A DNA stretch of 64,000 nucleotides from an uncultured Paracoccaceae bacterium (GCA_947500825.1 CANMTR010000009.1:1-64000), one strand, 5' to 3'; shown: positions 9,111 through 18,159, counted from the stretch's first letter. Translations and numbers: made by a program. Notes: a model not told the origin generated them from the letters alone.

Positions 9111-9114
9111 CCGG

Positions 9115-9999
9115 TCAGCCCGGGCGTTGAACGGCGGTCCTGCGGCGCGCGCGCAGCAGCGTGAAGATCCCGGCCGACACCACGATGGCCGCGCCGATCG
9201 CCACGTTCGGCTCCAGCGTCTCGCCCAGGACGTAGACGCCGATGACGGAGGCGAAGACGAGCTGCAGGTAGGCGAAGGGCTGGACGGCGCTGGCCTCGGC
9301 CACCTCGTAGGCCTTGATCAGGCAGAAATGACCGATCGCGGCGGTGACGCAGAGCGTGGCCATCCAGATCCAGTCACTCCCCGCCATGGGCTCCCACAGC
9401 CACAGGCCCGGCGGCGTGAGGACCGCCGCGCCCGCGACCCCCGTCCAGAAGAACGACGTCGCCGCGCTGTCCTGTCGCGCCACGTAGCGGGTGAGCAGGC
9501 CGTAAAGCGCAAAGCACAGCGCGGCGGCCAGCGCCACCATGGCGGCGGGCGTGAACACGCCCGTGCCGGGTTGCAGGATCACCAGGATGCCCAGGAAACC
9601 CACGCCGATGGCGCTCCAGCGCCGCCAGCCCACCCGCTCGCCCAGGACCGGGCCGGAGAGGGCCGCGATCAGCAACGGATACGATGCGAAGACCGCATGT
9701 GCGTGAACGAGGCCCAGCAGCACGAAGCCCACCACCATGATGCAGACCTCTGCCGCCAGCAGCACCCCGCGGAAGATCTGGATCGCGGGCTGCCGGGTCC
9801 GCGCGGCGGCGCGGATGCCACCGGCGTTGCGGGAGGCGACCGTGATCACGAAGGCGGCGAAGAACCAGTAGCGGATCATGATCACCATGATCGTGTTGTA
9901 TTCCGCCGCCAGGTGGCGCGAGATCGCGTCCTGCACCGCGAAGATGAAGGTGGTCAGGATCATCAGCAGGATGCCGGTCCGGGTGTTCTGTTCTGTCAT
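9115..9999 (-). CDS. DMT-superfamily (EamA) transporter
   Basis: 294 aa, ten predicted membrane helices in two EamA repeats. It begins with MTEQNTRTGILLMILTTFIF and ends in a short basic tail (LLRARRRTAVQRPG). EamA proteins export small metabolites such as amino acids or nucleotides; the substrate is unknown. The ATG overlaps the stop of mnmD (ATGA), so it is the second gene of that operon. It converges on the glycosyltransferase with a 4-base gap. Confidence 0.88.
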   Translation of the reverse strand: MTEQNTRTGILLMILTTFIFAVQDAISRHLAAEYNTIMVIMIRYWFFAAFVITVASRNAGGIRAAARTRQPAIQIFRGVLLAAEVCIMVVGFVLLGLVHAHAVFASYPLLIAALSGPVLGERVGWRRWSAIGVGFLGILVILQPGTGVFTPAAMVALAAALCFALYGLLTRYVARQDSAATSFFWTGVAGAAVLTPPGLWLWEPMAGSDWIWMATLCVTAAIGHFCLIKAYEVAEASAVQPFAYLQLVFASVIGVYVLGETLEPNVAIGAAIVVSAGIFTLLRARRRTAVQRPG

Positions 10000-10652
10000 C
10001 GAAGCCGTCCGCGGGTCATGTGTCGCTTGCGCCCGTAGCCCGGAACGCGGGTCACGTCGAATCCGGCCGCCCCGAGCGCCCGGCGCACGTGTCCCGCGGC
10101 GGTATAGGTGGCGAAGGTTCCGCCGGGCGCGGTATGATGCGCGACCGCCGCCATCAGCTCCGGCGACCACAGGGCCGGGTTTCGCGCCGGCGCGAAGCCG
10201 TCGAGGAACCAAGCGTCGGCGCGGCCGTCCCAGTCGGGCAGGGTGGTCCCCGCGTCGCCCGCGATCACGTCGAGGTGGAAGTCCGGCAGGCGCGTCCCCG
10301 GTCCCGTCCAGGCCGACAGGAGTTCGGCGGACAGTTCCGCGAGAGCGGGGAAGGCGGCGTGGGCGCGGGCCATGGCGGGGACATCCAGCGGGTGCGCCTC
10401 GAACGAGGTCATGCGCAGCCGCCCCGCCGCCCCCGCCGCGCGGAACGCGGCAAGGCTCGCCAGGGCGTTCAGCCCGGTGCCGAAGCCCAGCTCGCCCAGG
10501 TGGAACCCGTCGCGGAACCGCGCGGGGAGGTCGTTGCCCGCGAGGAAGGTATGCCGCGTCTCGGCCAGCCCGTCGTCGAGCGAATAATACGGGTCGCCGT
10601 AGCGGCGCGAGACCGGCACCGGGCCGCGCCAGTCGATATCGTGCTCTTCCAT
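9996..10652 (-). CDS. mnmD: MnmD-type tRNA (mnm5s2U34) methyltransferase
   Basis: 218 aa, Rossmann SAM methyltransferase equal to the N-terminal half of E. coli MnmC. The SAM site is LGELGFGTGLNALA (about 45-58), and DAWFLDGFAPARNPALWS is the family's catalytic segment. It finishes mnm5U at the wobble position of tRNAs. It is a stand-alone methyltransferase rather than a bifunctional MnmC; an FAD oxidase-like gene is divergent 49 bases away. The ATG at 10652 begins MEEHDIDW; longer versions have no ribosome binding site. Confidence 0.88.
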   Translation of the reverse strand: MEEHDIDWRGPVPVSRRYGDPYYSLDDGLAETRHTFLAGNDLPARFRDGFHLGELGFGTGLNALASLAAFRAAGAAGRLRMTSFEAHPLDVPAMARAHAAFPALAELSAELLSAWTGPGTRLPDFHLDVIAGDAGTTLPDWDGRADAWFLDGFAPARNPALWSPELMAAVAHHTAPGGTFATYTAAGHVRRALGAAGFDVTRVPGYGRKRHMTRGRLR

Positions 10653-10701
10653 CGTGCCCGTTCCTGCCCCATGGACGTGTCGGAACCACGGGGCGAGGGC
10701 C

Positions 10702-11736
10702 ATGACAAGCACGGTGACGATCCGGGGCGCGGGCATCTTCGGCCTGACCCTGGCCTGGGAGATGCTGGGCCGGGGCGCGCGCGTAACGGTCATCGACCCC
10801 CACGGGCCCGGCGCCGGCGCCTCGGGCGGCGTCGTCGGCGCGCTGGCTCCCCATGTGCCAGAGAGCTGGGACGCGGTGAAGGCATTGCAATTCGACAGCC
10901 TGATCGGGGCGGAGGCGTTCTGGGCCGGGGTGGCCGCGGCGGGCGGCGTCGATCCGGGCTACGCGCGCACGGGGCGGTTGCAGCCCCTGGCCGACGCGGC
11001 GGCAGTGGACCGGGCGCGGGCGCGGTGCGAGGGCGCGGCGCGCCACTGGCGGGGGTGCGCCTCCTGGCAGGTCGTGGAGGCGCCGGAGGGGTGGGGGCCG
11101 GTCTCTCCCACGGGCCTCGTGGTGCGGGATACGCTGGCCGCGCGGATCGACCCGGGCCGCGCCGTCGCCGCGCTCGTCGCCGCGATCCGCGCGCAGGGCG
11201 GCGCGGTGGCGACGGAGGCCGCCGAGGAGGGCCCGGTGGTCTGGGCCACCGGCGCGGGCGGGCTGGTGGACCTCTCCCGCGCCCTGGGCCGGGAGGTCGG
11301 CCGCCCGATCAAGGGACAGGCGGCCGTTCTCGATTGCGCGATGCCGGAGGCCCCGCAGGTCTTCGCCGGGGGCCTCCACGTGGTGCCCCACGCCAACGGG
11401 ACCGTTGCGGTGGGCTCCACCACCGAGCGCGACTACGACGATCCCTCCGCCACCGACGCGCAGCTCGACGAGGTGATCGCGCGGGCGCGAGATGCCGTTC
11501 CGGCGCTGGCGGGCGCGCCCGTGCTGCGCCGCTGGGCGGGGCTGCGGCCCCGTGCGCGCAGCCGGCGGCCGGTGATCGGCCCCTGGCCGGGCCGGACGGG
11601 CCACTTCGTCGCCAACGGTGGGTTCAAGATCGGCTTCGGCGTGGCCCAGGGGGTGGCGCGGCTGGCGGCGGACCTGGTGCTGGACGGGCGCGACGCGGTG
11701 CCCGACGGCATGCGGCTGGACGGGCCCGCGCGGTGA
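10702..11736 (+). CDS. FAD-dependent oxidoreductase (DAO family, possible MnmC oxidase part)
   Basis: 344 aa. The N-terminal FAD-binding Rossmann motif is VTIRGAGIFGLTLAWEMLGRGA followed by an acidic residue (VTVIDPHGPGAGASGG). The C-terminal NGGFKIGFGVAQGVARLAADL is typical of the DAO/glycine-oxidase fold. Its divergent position next to mnmD suggests that it supplies the carboxymethyl-removing oxidase activity of MnmC, but it could equally be an amino-acid oxidase of the ThiO type. No tRNA-binding extension is apparent. Confidence 0.7.
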   Translation: MTSTVTIRGAGIFGLTLAWEMLGRGARVTVIDPHGPGAGASGGVVGALAPHVPESWDAVKALQFDSLIGAEAFWAGVAAAGGVDPGYARTGRLQPLADAAAVDRARARCEGAARHWRGCASWQVVEAPEGWGPVSPTGLVVRDTLAARIDPGRAVAALVAAIRAQGGAVATEAAEEGPVVWATGAGGLVDLSRALGREVGRPIKGQAAVLDCAMPEAPQVFAGGLHVVPHANGTVAVGSTTERDYDDPSATDAQLDEVIARARDAVPALAGAPVLRRWAGLRPRARSRRPVIGPWPGRTGHFVANGGFKIGFGVAQGVARLAADLVLDGRDAVPDGMRLDGPAR

Positions 11737-11742
11737 CCCGGC

Positions 11743-11797
11743 GTCCCGCTCGCTTGCGGGCGATGCGGGTCGGGTATTTGGAAAAAGGGTGACGGGG
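11743..11797 (+). repeat. GGGTATTTG element, copy 1 (downstream of FAD oxidoreductase)
   Basis: GGGTATTTGGAAAAAGGGTG starts at 11772 and is preceded by a short GC hairpin (CCCGC...GCGGG, about 11749-11763). It lies between the stop codons of two convergent genes, in sense orientation to the upstream gene. The same motif occurs near 18100, 33550, 36280, 36985 and 55975. Confidence 0.65.
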
Positions 11798-11802
11798 CAC
11801 GG

Positions 11803-13065
11803 TCAGCGCAGCGCGCGGCCCTTCAGGATCGCGTCGCGGCCCCAGCGGTCGCGGATGGCGTCGGTGGCGCGCTCCGCCTTGGCGCGGGCCTGGGCCTGGG
11901 GGTCGAGAAGATCGCCGAAGCCGTCCTCCGGGGCGGGCCCGATCCCGGACAGGCCCACCCCCACGAGGCGGAACGGGCCCTCCGCTATTGCCGGATCGAG
12001 GAGAGCGCGCGCCTCGCGGTAGATCCTGTCCGCGATCTGGGTGGGCTCGGGCAGGGCATGGCGGCGGGTCAGTATGCGGTGGTCGGCGCGCTTGAGCTTG
12101 AGGGTCACCACGCGGCCAGCCCGGCCGCGCGCCTTGAGCCGCCCCGACAGCTTATCGGCCAGGCGCCAGAGATGGCCGTCGAGGAGGTCGGCGTCGGCGA
12201 TGTCCTCCGAGAAGGTGGTCTCGTTCGACATGCCCTTTACGGGCGCGTCGGCGGTGACGCGCCGCATGTCCTCGCCCCGTGCCAGATGCCACAGACGGGC
12301 CCCCCTGCTGCCGAACCGCGCCTCCAGGTCGCGCTGCTCCCACCGGCGCAGGTCTGCGAAGGTGCGGATGCCCGCGCGATCGAGCGCGGTGCCGCCCACC
12401 TCTCCCACGCCCGAGATGAGCGAGACCGGGCGGGGGGACAGGAAGTCCACCGTCTCGGCCCGGCCGATCACGGAAAACCCGCGCGGCTTGTCCAGGTCGG
12501 AGGCGATCTTGGCCAGGAACTTGTTGTGGCTGAGGCCGATCGAACCGCCGATCCCCAGCTCGTCCTGCATCCGCCGTACCAGCCGGGCGAGCATCACCGC
12601 CGGGGGCGCGCCGTGGAGCCGCTCCGTCCCCGTGAGGTCCAGGAACGCCTCGTCGAGGGAGAGCGGCTCCACCGCGGGCGTCAGGTCCTGCATCATCGCA
12701 CGGATCTGGCGCGACACCTGGGCGTAGACCTCGAACCGCGGCCGCACAATCGTGGCCTCCGGGCAGAGCTGGAGCGCGCGGAACATGGGCATGGCCGACC
12801 GCACGCCCCTGATCCGCGCGATGTAGCAGGCCGTGGTCACCACGCCCCGGGTACCGCCGCCCACGATCACGGGCCGGTCGCGCAGCTCCGGGTTGTCGCG
12901 CTTCTCGACGCTGGCGTAGAAGGCGTCGCAATCCATGTGCGCGATCGACAGGTCGAACAGCTCGGGGTGGGACGCGACGCGCGGCGAGCGGCAGGCGGGG
13001 CAGCGCACCCCGCCCCCATCGGTGGCGTCGGACCTCGCCAGGCAATCGCGGCACATCGCGGGCAT
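11803..13065 (-). CDS. dinB: DNA polymerase IV (Y-family) with N-terminal zinc-finger-like extension
   Basis: 420 aa. The catalytic Y-family core has HMDCDAFYASVE (Asp45) and SLDEAFLDLTG (Asp and Glu near 136), followed by a little-finger domain with GMSNETTFSEDI. It performs translesion synthesis during the SOS response. Residues 5, 8, 22 and 25 form a CxxC...CxxC pair, which could bind zinc; E. coli DinB lacks it. It is divergent from a NUDIX gene with a 29-base gap. I saw no clear LexA site. Confidence 0.92.
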   Translation of the reverse strand: MPAMCRDCLARSDATDGGGVRCPACRSPRVASHPELFDLSIAHMDCDAFYASVEKRDNPELRDRPVIVGGGTRGVVTTACYIARIRGVRSAMPMFRALQLCPEATIVRPRFEVYAQVSRQIRAMMQDLTPAVEPLSLDEAFLDLTGTERLHGAPPAVMLARLVRRMQDELGIGGSIGLSHNKFLAKIASDLDKPRGFSVIGRAETVDFLSPRPVSLISGVGEVGGTALDRAGIRTFADLRRWEQRDLEARFGSRGARLWHLARGEDMRRVTADAPVKGMSNETTFSEDIADADLLDGHLWRLADKLSGRLKARGRAGRVVTLKLKRADHRILTRRHALPEPTQIADRIYREARALLDPAIAEGPFRLVGVGLSGIGPAPEDGFGDLLDPQAQARAKAERATDAIRDRWGRDAILKGRALR

Positions 13066-13094
13066 GGCCCCAATCTAGGCGAGGCGGGTGCCGC

Positions 13095-13532
13095 ATGACA
13101 GAGGCCTTCGACGGCGCCAAGGTCGCTATCGTGGCGGACGGCCACGTGGTGGCCCTCCTGCGCGACGAGCGGCCCGGCCTGCCCTGGGCAGGGTTCTGGG
13201 ACCTGCCGGGCGGCGGCCGCGAGGGACGGGAATCGCCCCTTGCCTGCATGCGCCGGGAGACGGCGGAGGAGACCGGCCTGCTCGTGCCGCGCGGACGCGT
13301 CCGGCACCGGGGGCGCCATGTCCGTCAGGGCCGCGTTACGTGGTTCTTCGGTGTGGACTGGCCGGGCATGCGGACCGGGGATCTGCGGCTCGGGGACGAG
13401 GGGCGGGCCCTGGTGATGATGCCGGTGGGGGTATTCGTGGCGCATCCCCGCGCGATTCCGCACCTGGCGCGTCGCCTCGGGGCTTGGCGGCGCTACTCCG
13501 CCGCCAGCGAGCCGCCCCGGGGCCGGGCCTGA
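13095..13532 (+). CDS. NUDIX hydrolase
   Basis: 145 aa. The Nudix box is seen from about residue 40 (GGGREGRE...[10 protein letters not shown]), matching Gx5Ex7REUxEExGU with Thr at the first U position. The preceding [17 protein letters not shown] and later VTWFFGVDW resemble MutT-like enzymes that hydrolyse nucleoside diphosphate derivatives; the substrate is unknown. Its 3' end overlaps the convergent amidohydrolase gene by 40 bases. Confidence 0.85.
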   Translation: MTEAFDGAKVAIVADGHVVALLRDERPGLPWAGFWDLPGGGREGRESPLACMRRETAEETGLLVPRGRVRHRGRHVRQGRVTWFFGVDWPGMRTGDLRLGDEGRALVMMPVGVFVAHPRAIPHLARRLGAWRRYSAASEPPRGRA

Positions 13533-14368
13533 TCGCAGATCCGCGCCACGATCCGCGCAAGCCGGGCCTGCACGTCGGCGAAGCCCGCATGGGGGGTCAC
13601 GGTCGCTTCGTCCATGTAGAGCGCGCGGTCGATTTCCACCTGCACGACGTGGTAGCCCTCCGCCGGGCGCCCGTAGTGCTGCGCGGTGAAGGCGCCGGCG
13701 AAGGGCGCGTTGCGCGACACCGCGAATCCCGCTTCCGCGAAGGCGGCCTCGACCCGGTCGACGATCCGGGGGGCGGCGGCGGCGCCGTAGCGGTCGCCCA
13801 GCACCACGTCGGGCCGGCGGCCCGAGACCATGCCGTCCAGTGCCTCGTGGGGCATGGAGTGGCAATCGACCAGGATCGCCTGGCCGAACCGGGCAAACTG
13901 CTCCCGCAGCAGCCGCGCCAGCGTCGCGTGATAGGGCGCCCAGATCCCGTCGATCCGGGCCGTCGCCTCCTCGGCCGGGATCTTGCCGCGGTAGATCGCA
14001 CGCCCCCCCGAGACGACCCGCGGAACCACGCCGAGCCCGGATGCGACGCGGGGGTTGCGCGGGCCGCGCGGCAGGCCCTCGATCAGGGCCGGGTCCAGCT
14101 CGTCGGCGGCGCGGTTCACGTCGATCCAGGCGCGCGGCATGTGCGCCGCCAGAAGCGGCGCGCCGTGGTCGGGGGCGCTCGCGAACAACCGGTCGACGAA
14201 GGCATCCTCGGAGGAGCGCAGCTGCCGCGCCGTCAGGACGGTCCGTTCGAGGAAGGCCGGCGCGTAGCACCGCCCCGAATGGGGAGAGGCGAAGACGACG
14301 GGCGTATCCGGAGCCCGTGGGGCGCGAAGATCGTAGGCGCGCGGGGGCGTGGTGGCAGGCGAGGACAT
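13493..14368 (-). CDS. N-formylglutamate amidohydrolase family protein
   Basis: 291 aa, FGase family (PF05013). It contains [14 protein letters not shown] near residues 24-37, [23 protein letters not shown] and [13 protein letters not shown], the conserved His/Asp/Glu positions expected for metal binding. The family deformylates N-formylglutamate in histidine breakdown or acts on related N-acyl amino acids. No hut genes are nearby, so the physiological substrate is open. The C-terminus overlaps the NUDIX gene tail to tail. Confidence 0.83.
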   Translation of the reverse strand: MSSPATTPPRAYDLRAPRAPDTPVVFASPHSGRCYAPAFLERTVLTARQLRSSEDAFVDRLFASAPDHGAPLLAAHMPRAWIDVNRAADELDPALIEGLPRGPRNPRVASGLGVVPRVVSGGRAIYRGKIPAEEATARIDGIWAPYHATLARLLREQFARFGQAILVDCHSMPHEALDGMVSGRRPDVVLGDRYGAAAAPRIVDRVEAAFAEAGFAVSRNAPFAGAFTAQHYGRPAEGYHVVQVEIDRALYMDEATVTPHAGFADVQARLARIVARICDQARPRGGSLAAE

Positions 14369-14396
14369 GGCGGGATAGATGGCGCTCGGAAAGCCC

Positions 14397-14425
14397 TTGA
14401 ACAGCCGGGCGCGAGCTTTTATAGA
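14397..14425 (+). promoter_or_regulatory. Strong sigma-70-like promoter of tRNA-Val
   Basis: TTGAAC (14397-14402) and TATAGA (14420-14425) are separated by 17 bases, and the start would lie about 45 bases before the mature tRNA. It is one of the closest matches to consensus in the window and probably also drives rpmJ by read-through. Confidence 0.6.
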
Positions 14426-14474
14426 CCGCGCACCGTTCCGGGGCCCGGCCCGCGGGACGGCAAAGAGGCGATTC

Positions 14475-14549
14475 GGGCGGTTAGCTCAGCGGTAGAGCAC
14501 TTCGTTGACATCGAAGGGGTCACTGGTTCGATCCCAGTACCGCCCACCA
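14475..14549 (+). tRNA. tRNA-Val (anticodon GAC)
   Basis: Complete cloverleaf with acceptor GGGCGGT/ACCGCCC, D arm GCTC/GAGC, anticodon stem CTTCG/CGAAG with loop TTGACAT (anticodon GAC, valine), and T arm ACTGG/CCAGT around TTCGATC. CCA is encoded at 14547-14549. It lies between the amidohydrolase (divergent) and rpmJ 92 bases downstream. Confidence 0.96.
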
Positions 14550-14641
14550 TCGCCCCGGGACTCCGCCGCCGCTCCCCCGGGACCGGCAGAACCGCAACCC
14601 AAGGCGCGAGCCCCGCGCCGCGACAGATGGGAGAGAGCGAC

Positions 14642-14767
14642 ATGAAGGTGCGCAACTCGCTCCGCTCGCTGAAGGCCCGCCACCGGGATTGCCGCGTGGT
14701 GCGCCGCAAGGGCCGCGTCTACGTCATCAACAAGACGCAGCGTCGGTTCAAGGCTCGCCAGGGCTGA
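14642..14767 (+). CDS. rpmJ: 50S ribosomal protein L36
   Basis: 41 aa: [20 protein letters not shown] and then [20 protein letters not shown], the L36 family in its alphaproteobacterial form. A GAGAGAGCGAC leader serves as ribosome binding site. Of the classical C-C-C-H zinc ligands only one cysteine (Cys17) remains, so this is the zinc-independent (C-) form. It is followed 28 bases later by a strong intrinsic terminator. Confidence 0.95.
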   Translation: MKVRNSLRSLKARHRDCRVVRRKGRVYVINKTQRRFKARQG

Positions 14768-14795
14768 TCTCGGCCCCTCGGCGGCAGCAGGATGC

Positions 14796-14824
14796 GCCCC
14801 GGTGCCCCCGGCATCGGGGCTTTT
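14796..14824 (+). terminator. Rho-independent terminator after rpmJ
   Basis: An 11-bp stem (14796-14806 with 14810-14820; GCCCCGGTGCC / GGCATCGGGGC, one G-T pair) has a CCC loop and is followed by TTTT at 14821. It ends the tRNA-Val/rpmJ transcript before the secretion operon. Confidence 0.88.
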
Positions 14825-14955
14825 CCGTGTCGCGAGCCTGAATATCCGACCGGCGCATCCGTGGTAATCCGCCGACGCCTCGGGCGCGTTCTTGGTCGCT
14901 TCGACCCCCCCATGCTAGAGGCCAGGAAGATTTTCTGGATTGGGGCAAGTGATTC

Positions 14956-16728
14956 GTGAGCGACAAGACTCCTCTGTCGGAGGCCTATGGGCGATTCCGA
15001 TCGGTCCTGCTGGCGACCGTCGTCTTCAGCTTCTGCATCAACCTGCTGCTGTTCGTCGGCCCGCTCTACATGCTGCAGGTCTATGACCGGGTGCTGTCGA
15101 GCCGCAACGAGAACACGCTCCTGGCGATCTCCGCCATCGCGGTGGCGCTCCTCGTCTCCTACGGCCTGCTCGAATTCGTCCGCTCGCGGCTCCTGGTGCG
15201 CGCGGGCATGCAGTTCGACGATGCGCTGAGCGGTGACGTCTATCGCCGCATCCTGCGGTACCAGTCGGCCCGCCCCGGCGGGACGCCGCCCCTCTCCGTG
15301 TCCGACGTGGACAAGCTGCGCGACTTCGTCACCGGCCAGGGCATCATCGCCTTTCTCGACGCGCCGTGGGTGCCGCTGTTCCTGGCGCTGTGCTTCCTGT
15401 TCCACCCGCTCCTGGGGCTGGTGGCGACCGTGGGCGCGGTGCTGATCTTCGCCCTCGCGCTGACCAACGAGCTGATCACCCGCAAGCACCTGCAGAACGG
15501 CGCCAAGGCGTCCCAGGGGGCCAGCCAGGCTTTCCACTCGACGCTGCAGAACGTCGAGGTGATCCGCGCGATGGGGATGGAGCGCAACCTCCATCGCCGC
15601 TGGCAGGAGAGCCGCGACGAGATGCTCGACCACCAGTCGCGCGCCTCGGGCCGGTCCGGCGCGATCCTGTCGGCGTCGAAGTTCATCCGGTCCACGGTGC
15701 AGATCTCGATCCTGGGCGTGGGCGCCTATCTCGCCCTCCACCGCCAGATCTCGCCCGGCATCATGATCGCCGCCTCCATCGTCATGGGCCGCGCCCTCGC
15801 GCCCGTCGAACAGGCGGTCGCCCAGTGGAAGCACTTCGTCGCCGCGCGCCAGGCCCATCACCGGCTCCGCCAGCTCTTCGCCGCCGTGCCCGACGAGGCC
15901 GAGCGGATCGAGATGCCCGCGCCGCTGGGGGCCCTGACCACCACCAGGCTGGTGGCCACGGTCCCCGGCACCCGCGACGTCGTGCTGCGCAACATCGACT
16001 TCGCCATCGAGGCGGGCGAGACGCTGGCCGTCATCGGGCCCTCGGGCTGCGGCAAGTCGACCCTGATGCGCCATCTCGTGGGCGTGGCACAGCCCGCCTC
16101 GGGCATGGTGCGTCTCGACGGGACCGACATGCGCCACTGGCGCCCCGAGCAGCTCGGCCGCCACATGGGCTACCTGTCCCAGGACGTGAACCTGTTCCGC
16201 GGCACCGTGGCCGAGAACATCGCCCGGTTCGACACACATGCCACCGACGCCGAGATCGTCGAGGCGGCGCGGCTCTCGGGCGCGCACGAGATGATCCAGA
16301 ACCTGTCGCAGGGATACGCGACCGAGATCGGCGAGGGCGGCGCGGGCCTTTCCGGCGGTCAGCGCCAGCGCCTCGGCCTGGCCCGTGCCGTGTTCCGCAC
16401 CCCGAGCCTCGTGGTGCTGGACGAGCCCAACTCCAACCTCGATTCGGTCGGCGAGCAGGCCCTGGTGGACTGCCTCAAGGCGCTGAAGGCGGCGGGTACG
16501 ACGGTGCTCCTGGTCACCCACCGCGCCAACCTGCTGACGCTCAGCGACCGCACCCTGATGCTGCGCGACGGCATGGTCGAGAAGTTCGGCCCCACCCGCG
16601 AGGTCTTCGCCCCCGCGCCGAGATCGGTGCCGAAATCGGTCTCCGCCCAGGTCGACGCCCCCCCGGCGGCGGCCGGCGGGGGCGGCGCCGCGCGGCCGAT
16701 GAGCCTGCCCCAGACCTCCGCCTACTGA
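14956..16728 (+). CDS. Type I secretion ABC transporter/ATPase (PrtD family)
   Basis: 590 aa with a GTG start. The N-terminal half has about six membrane helices (first near residues 15-45) and no C39 peptidase domain, as in PrtD/AprD. The ABC domain carries Walker A GPSGCGKST near residue 363, the signature LSGGQRQRLGLARA near 463 and Walker B LVVLDEPNSNLDS near 485. It should export an unfolded protein, typically an RTX adhesin or protease, together with the HlyD-type partner encoded next. No substrate gene or TolC gene is adjacent. Confidence 0.9.
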   Translation: MSDKTPLSEAYGRFRSVLLATVVFSFCINLLLFVGPLYMLQVYDRVLSSRNENTLLAISAIAVALLVSYGLLEFVRSRLLVRAGMQFDDALSGDVYRRILRYQSARPGGTPPLSVSDVDKLRDFVTGQGIIAFLDAPWVPLFLALCFLFHPLLGLVATVGAVLIFALALTNELITRKHLQNGAKASQGASQAFHSTLQNVEVIRAMGMERNLHRRWQESRDEMLDHQSRASGRSGAILSASKFIRSTVQISILGVGAYLALHRQISPGIMIAASIVMGRALAPVEQAVAQWKHFVAARQAHHRLRQLFAAVPDEAERIEMPAPLGALTTTRLVATVPGTRDVVLRNIDFAIEAGETLAVIGPSGCGKSTLMRHLVGVAQPASGMVRLDGTDMRHWRPEQLGRHMGYLSQDVNLFRGTVAENIARFDTHATDAEIVEAARLSGAHEMIQNLSQGYATEIGEGGAGLSGGQRQRLGLARAVFRTPSLVVLDEPNSNLDSVGEQALVDCLKALKAAGTTVLLVTHRANLLTLSDRTLMLRDGMVEKFGPTREVFAPAPRSVPKSVSAQVDAPPAAAGGGGAARPMSLPQTSAY

Positions 16729-16753
16729 CCCCGACCAGAAGGAGAGCACACCC

Positions 16754-18046
16754 GTGGCGACGTTCCGTTCGACCCGGCCCATCACCCTGGCCGGTTTCAC
16801 CATCATCTTCATGACCTTCGGCGTGTTCGGCGGCTGGGCCACCGTGGCGCGGATCGACAGTGCCGTGATCGCACCGGGCATCGTGGCGCTCGAGGGCAGC
16901 CGCAAGACCATCCAGCACCTCGAGGGCGGCATCGTCGAGTCGATCGCCGTGGAGGAGGCCGACCGCGTGAGCGAGGGCGACGTCCTGCTCAGGCTCACGT
17001 CGGTGGAGGCGGGCTCCAACCTCGACGTGATCGCCACCCGCCTCGCGGTGGCCCGGATCGCCGAGGCCCGGCTCCTGGCCGAGCGGAACCTGGAGGAGAG
17101 CTTCACGCCCCCAGACGATATCGAGGTCGGCGACAGCGAGACGGTGGCCCATGCCCTCGACGACCAGGCCGACGTCTTCGAGGACCGCCGCTCGATCCTG
17201 CAATCCGAGGCCGACATCCTGAGCGCGCGCATGGCCCAGTCCGAGCAGCAGGTCGAGGGGCTCGAACAGCAGCGCGCCGCGCTCGACAAGCGGCTCGCCA
17301 ACTACGAGGAGATGCTGGGCCGGATGCGCGACGGCGGCACGCGCGGGCTCGTGCAGAAGAACGTCATCAGCCAGCGCGAGGACGACCTGATCCAGATCGA
17401 GGCCGATCTGGGCGGTGTCGTCTCCCAGATCGCCCAGGCCCGAAACGAGATCGCCGGCACCGAGCTGCAGATCCTGCAGGTGCGCCAGCAATACCGCGAG
17501 CGGGCCAACCGCGAGCTGGAGGAGATCCGTGCCGAGCTCGGCGACCTGGTCGAACGCCGCAAGGTCGCCGGCGACGTGCTGGAGCGCACCGCGATCCGGG
17601 CGCCCGGCCAGGGCACGATCCAGAACCTGCAGGTCCATACCGTGGGCGCGGTGGTGCGTCCCGGCGAGGACCTGATGGAACTGGTTCCTGAGAACGAGAA
17701 CCTGGTCATCAACGCCCGGGTCGCGACCACCGACATCGACAGCGTCGCTCCCGGCCTGACCACCGAGATCCGCTTCCCGGCGATCCAGGGGCGGCTGACC
17801 CCGATCATGCTGGGCACGGTGGAGTCGGTCTCGAGCGATGTCATCACGCCCGACAGCCCCAACGAACAGCCCTACTTCCTTGCCCGTATCGACGTGTCCG
17901 AGGCCGATGTCCCCGAGCCCGTCCGCGACCGCATCGCCGCCGGCATGCCGGTGGAATCGGTGATCGTCACCGGCGAGCGCCGCGTGGTGGACTACCTCGC
18001 CTCGCCCCTCGTGGACGCGGTTCGCAAGAGCATGGTCGAGGAATGA
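16754..18046 (+). CDS. Type I secretion membrane fusion protein (HlyD family)
   Basis: 430 aa with a GTG start after AAGGAGAG. One membrane helix (residues about 9-30, ITLAGFTIIFMTFGVFGGWA) is followed by a lipoyl/barrel-sandwich half (SRKTIQHLEGGIVESIAVEE), a long coiled coil about residues 90-280, and the second lipoyl half (RAPGQGTIQNLQVHTVGAVV). It forms the periplasmic adaptor of the type I exporter encoded 25 bases upstream. Confidence 0.92.
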   Translation: MATFRSTRPITLAGFTIIFMTFGVFGGWATVARIDSAVIAPGIVALEGSRKTIQHLEGGIVESIAVEEADRVSEGDVLLRLTSVEAGSNLDVIATRLAVARIAEARLLAERNLEESFTPPDDIEVGDSETVAHALDDQADVFEDRRSILQSEADILSARMAQSEQQVEGLEQQRAALDKRLANYEEMLGRMRDGGTRGLVQKNVISQREDDLIQIEADLGGVVSQIAQARNEIAGTELQILQVRQQYRERANRELEEIRAELGDLVERRKVAGDVLERTAIRAPGQGTIQNLQVHTVGAVVRPGEDLMELVPENENLVINARVATTDIDSVAPGLTTEIRFPAIQGRLTPIMLGTVESVSSDVITPDSPNEQPYFLARIDVSEADVPEPVRDRIAAGMPVESVIVTGERRVVDYLASPLVDAVRKSMVEE

Positions 18047-18095
18047 GCCATCCCAGCGACCCCGGGCGGCGGAAATAGGGCACCGGGACCCGCCC

Positions 18096-18154
18096 CTTCA
18101 CCCTTTTCCCAAATACCCCCGCCGGAGGCCACGGGCCGTCCCGGCGGGGGTGCG
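18096..18154 (-). repeat. GGGTATTTG element, copy 2 (downstream of ald)
   Basis: Read on the minus strand it has an 11-bp GC inverted repeat (ACCCCCGCCGG / CCGGCGGGGGT, 18116-18152) overlapping GGGGGTATTTGGGAAAAGGG. It lies between hlyD and ald, which converge, in sense orientation to ald and 6 bases after its stop. The hairpin may act as terminator. Confidence 0.65.
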
Positions 18155-18159
18155 GTGCG

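Noticed and set aside
14719-17301. An 860-codon minus-strand frame over the secretion operon
   Set aside because: Shadow of the ABC transporter and HlyD genes. The low-complexity translation lacks any domain.
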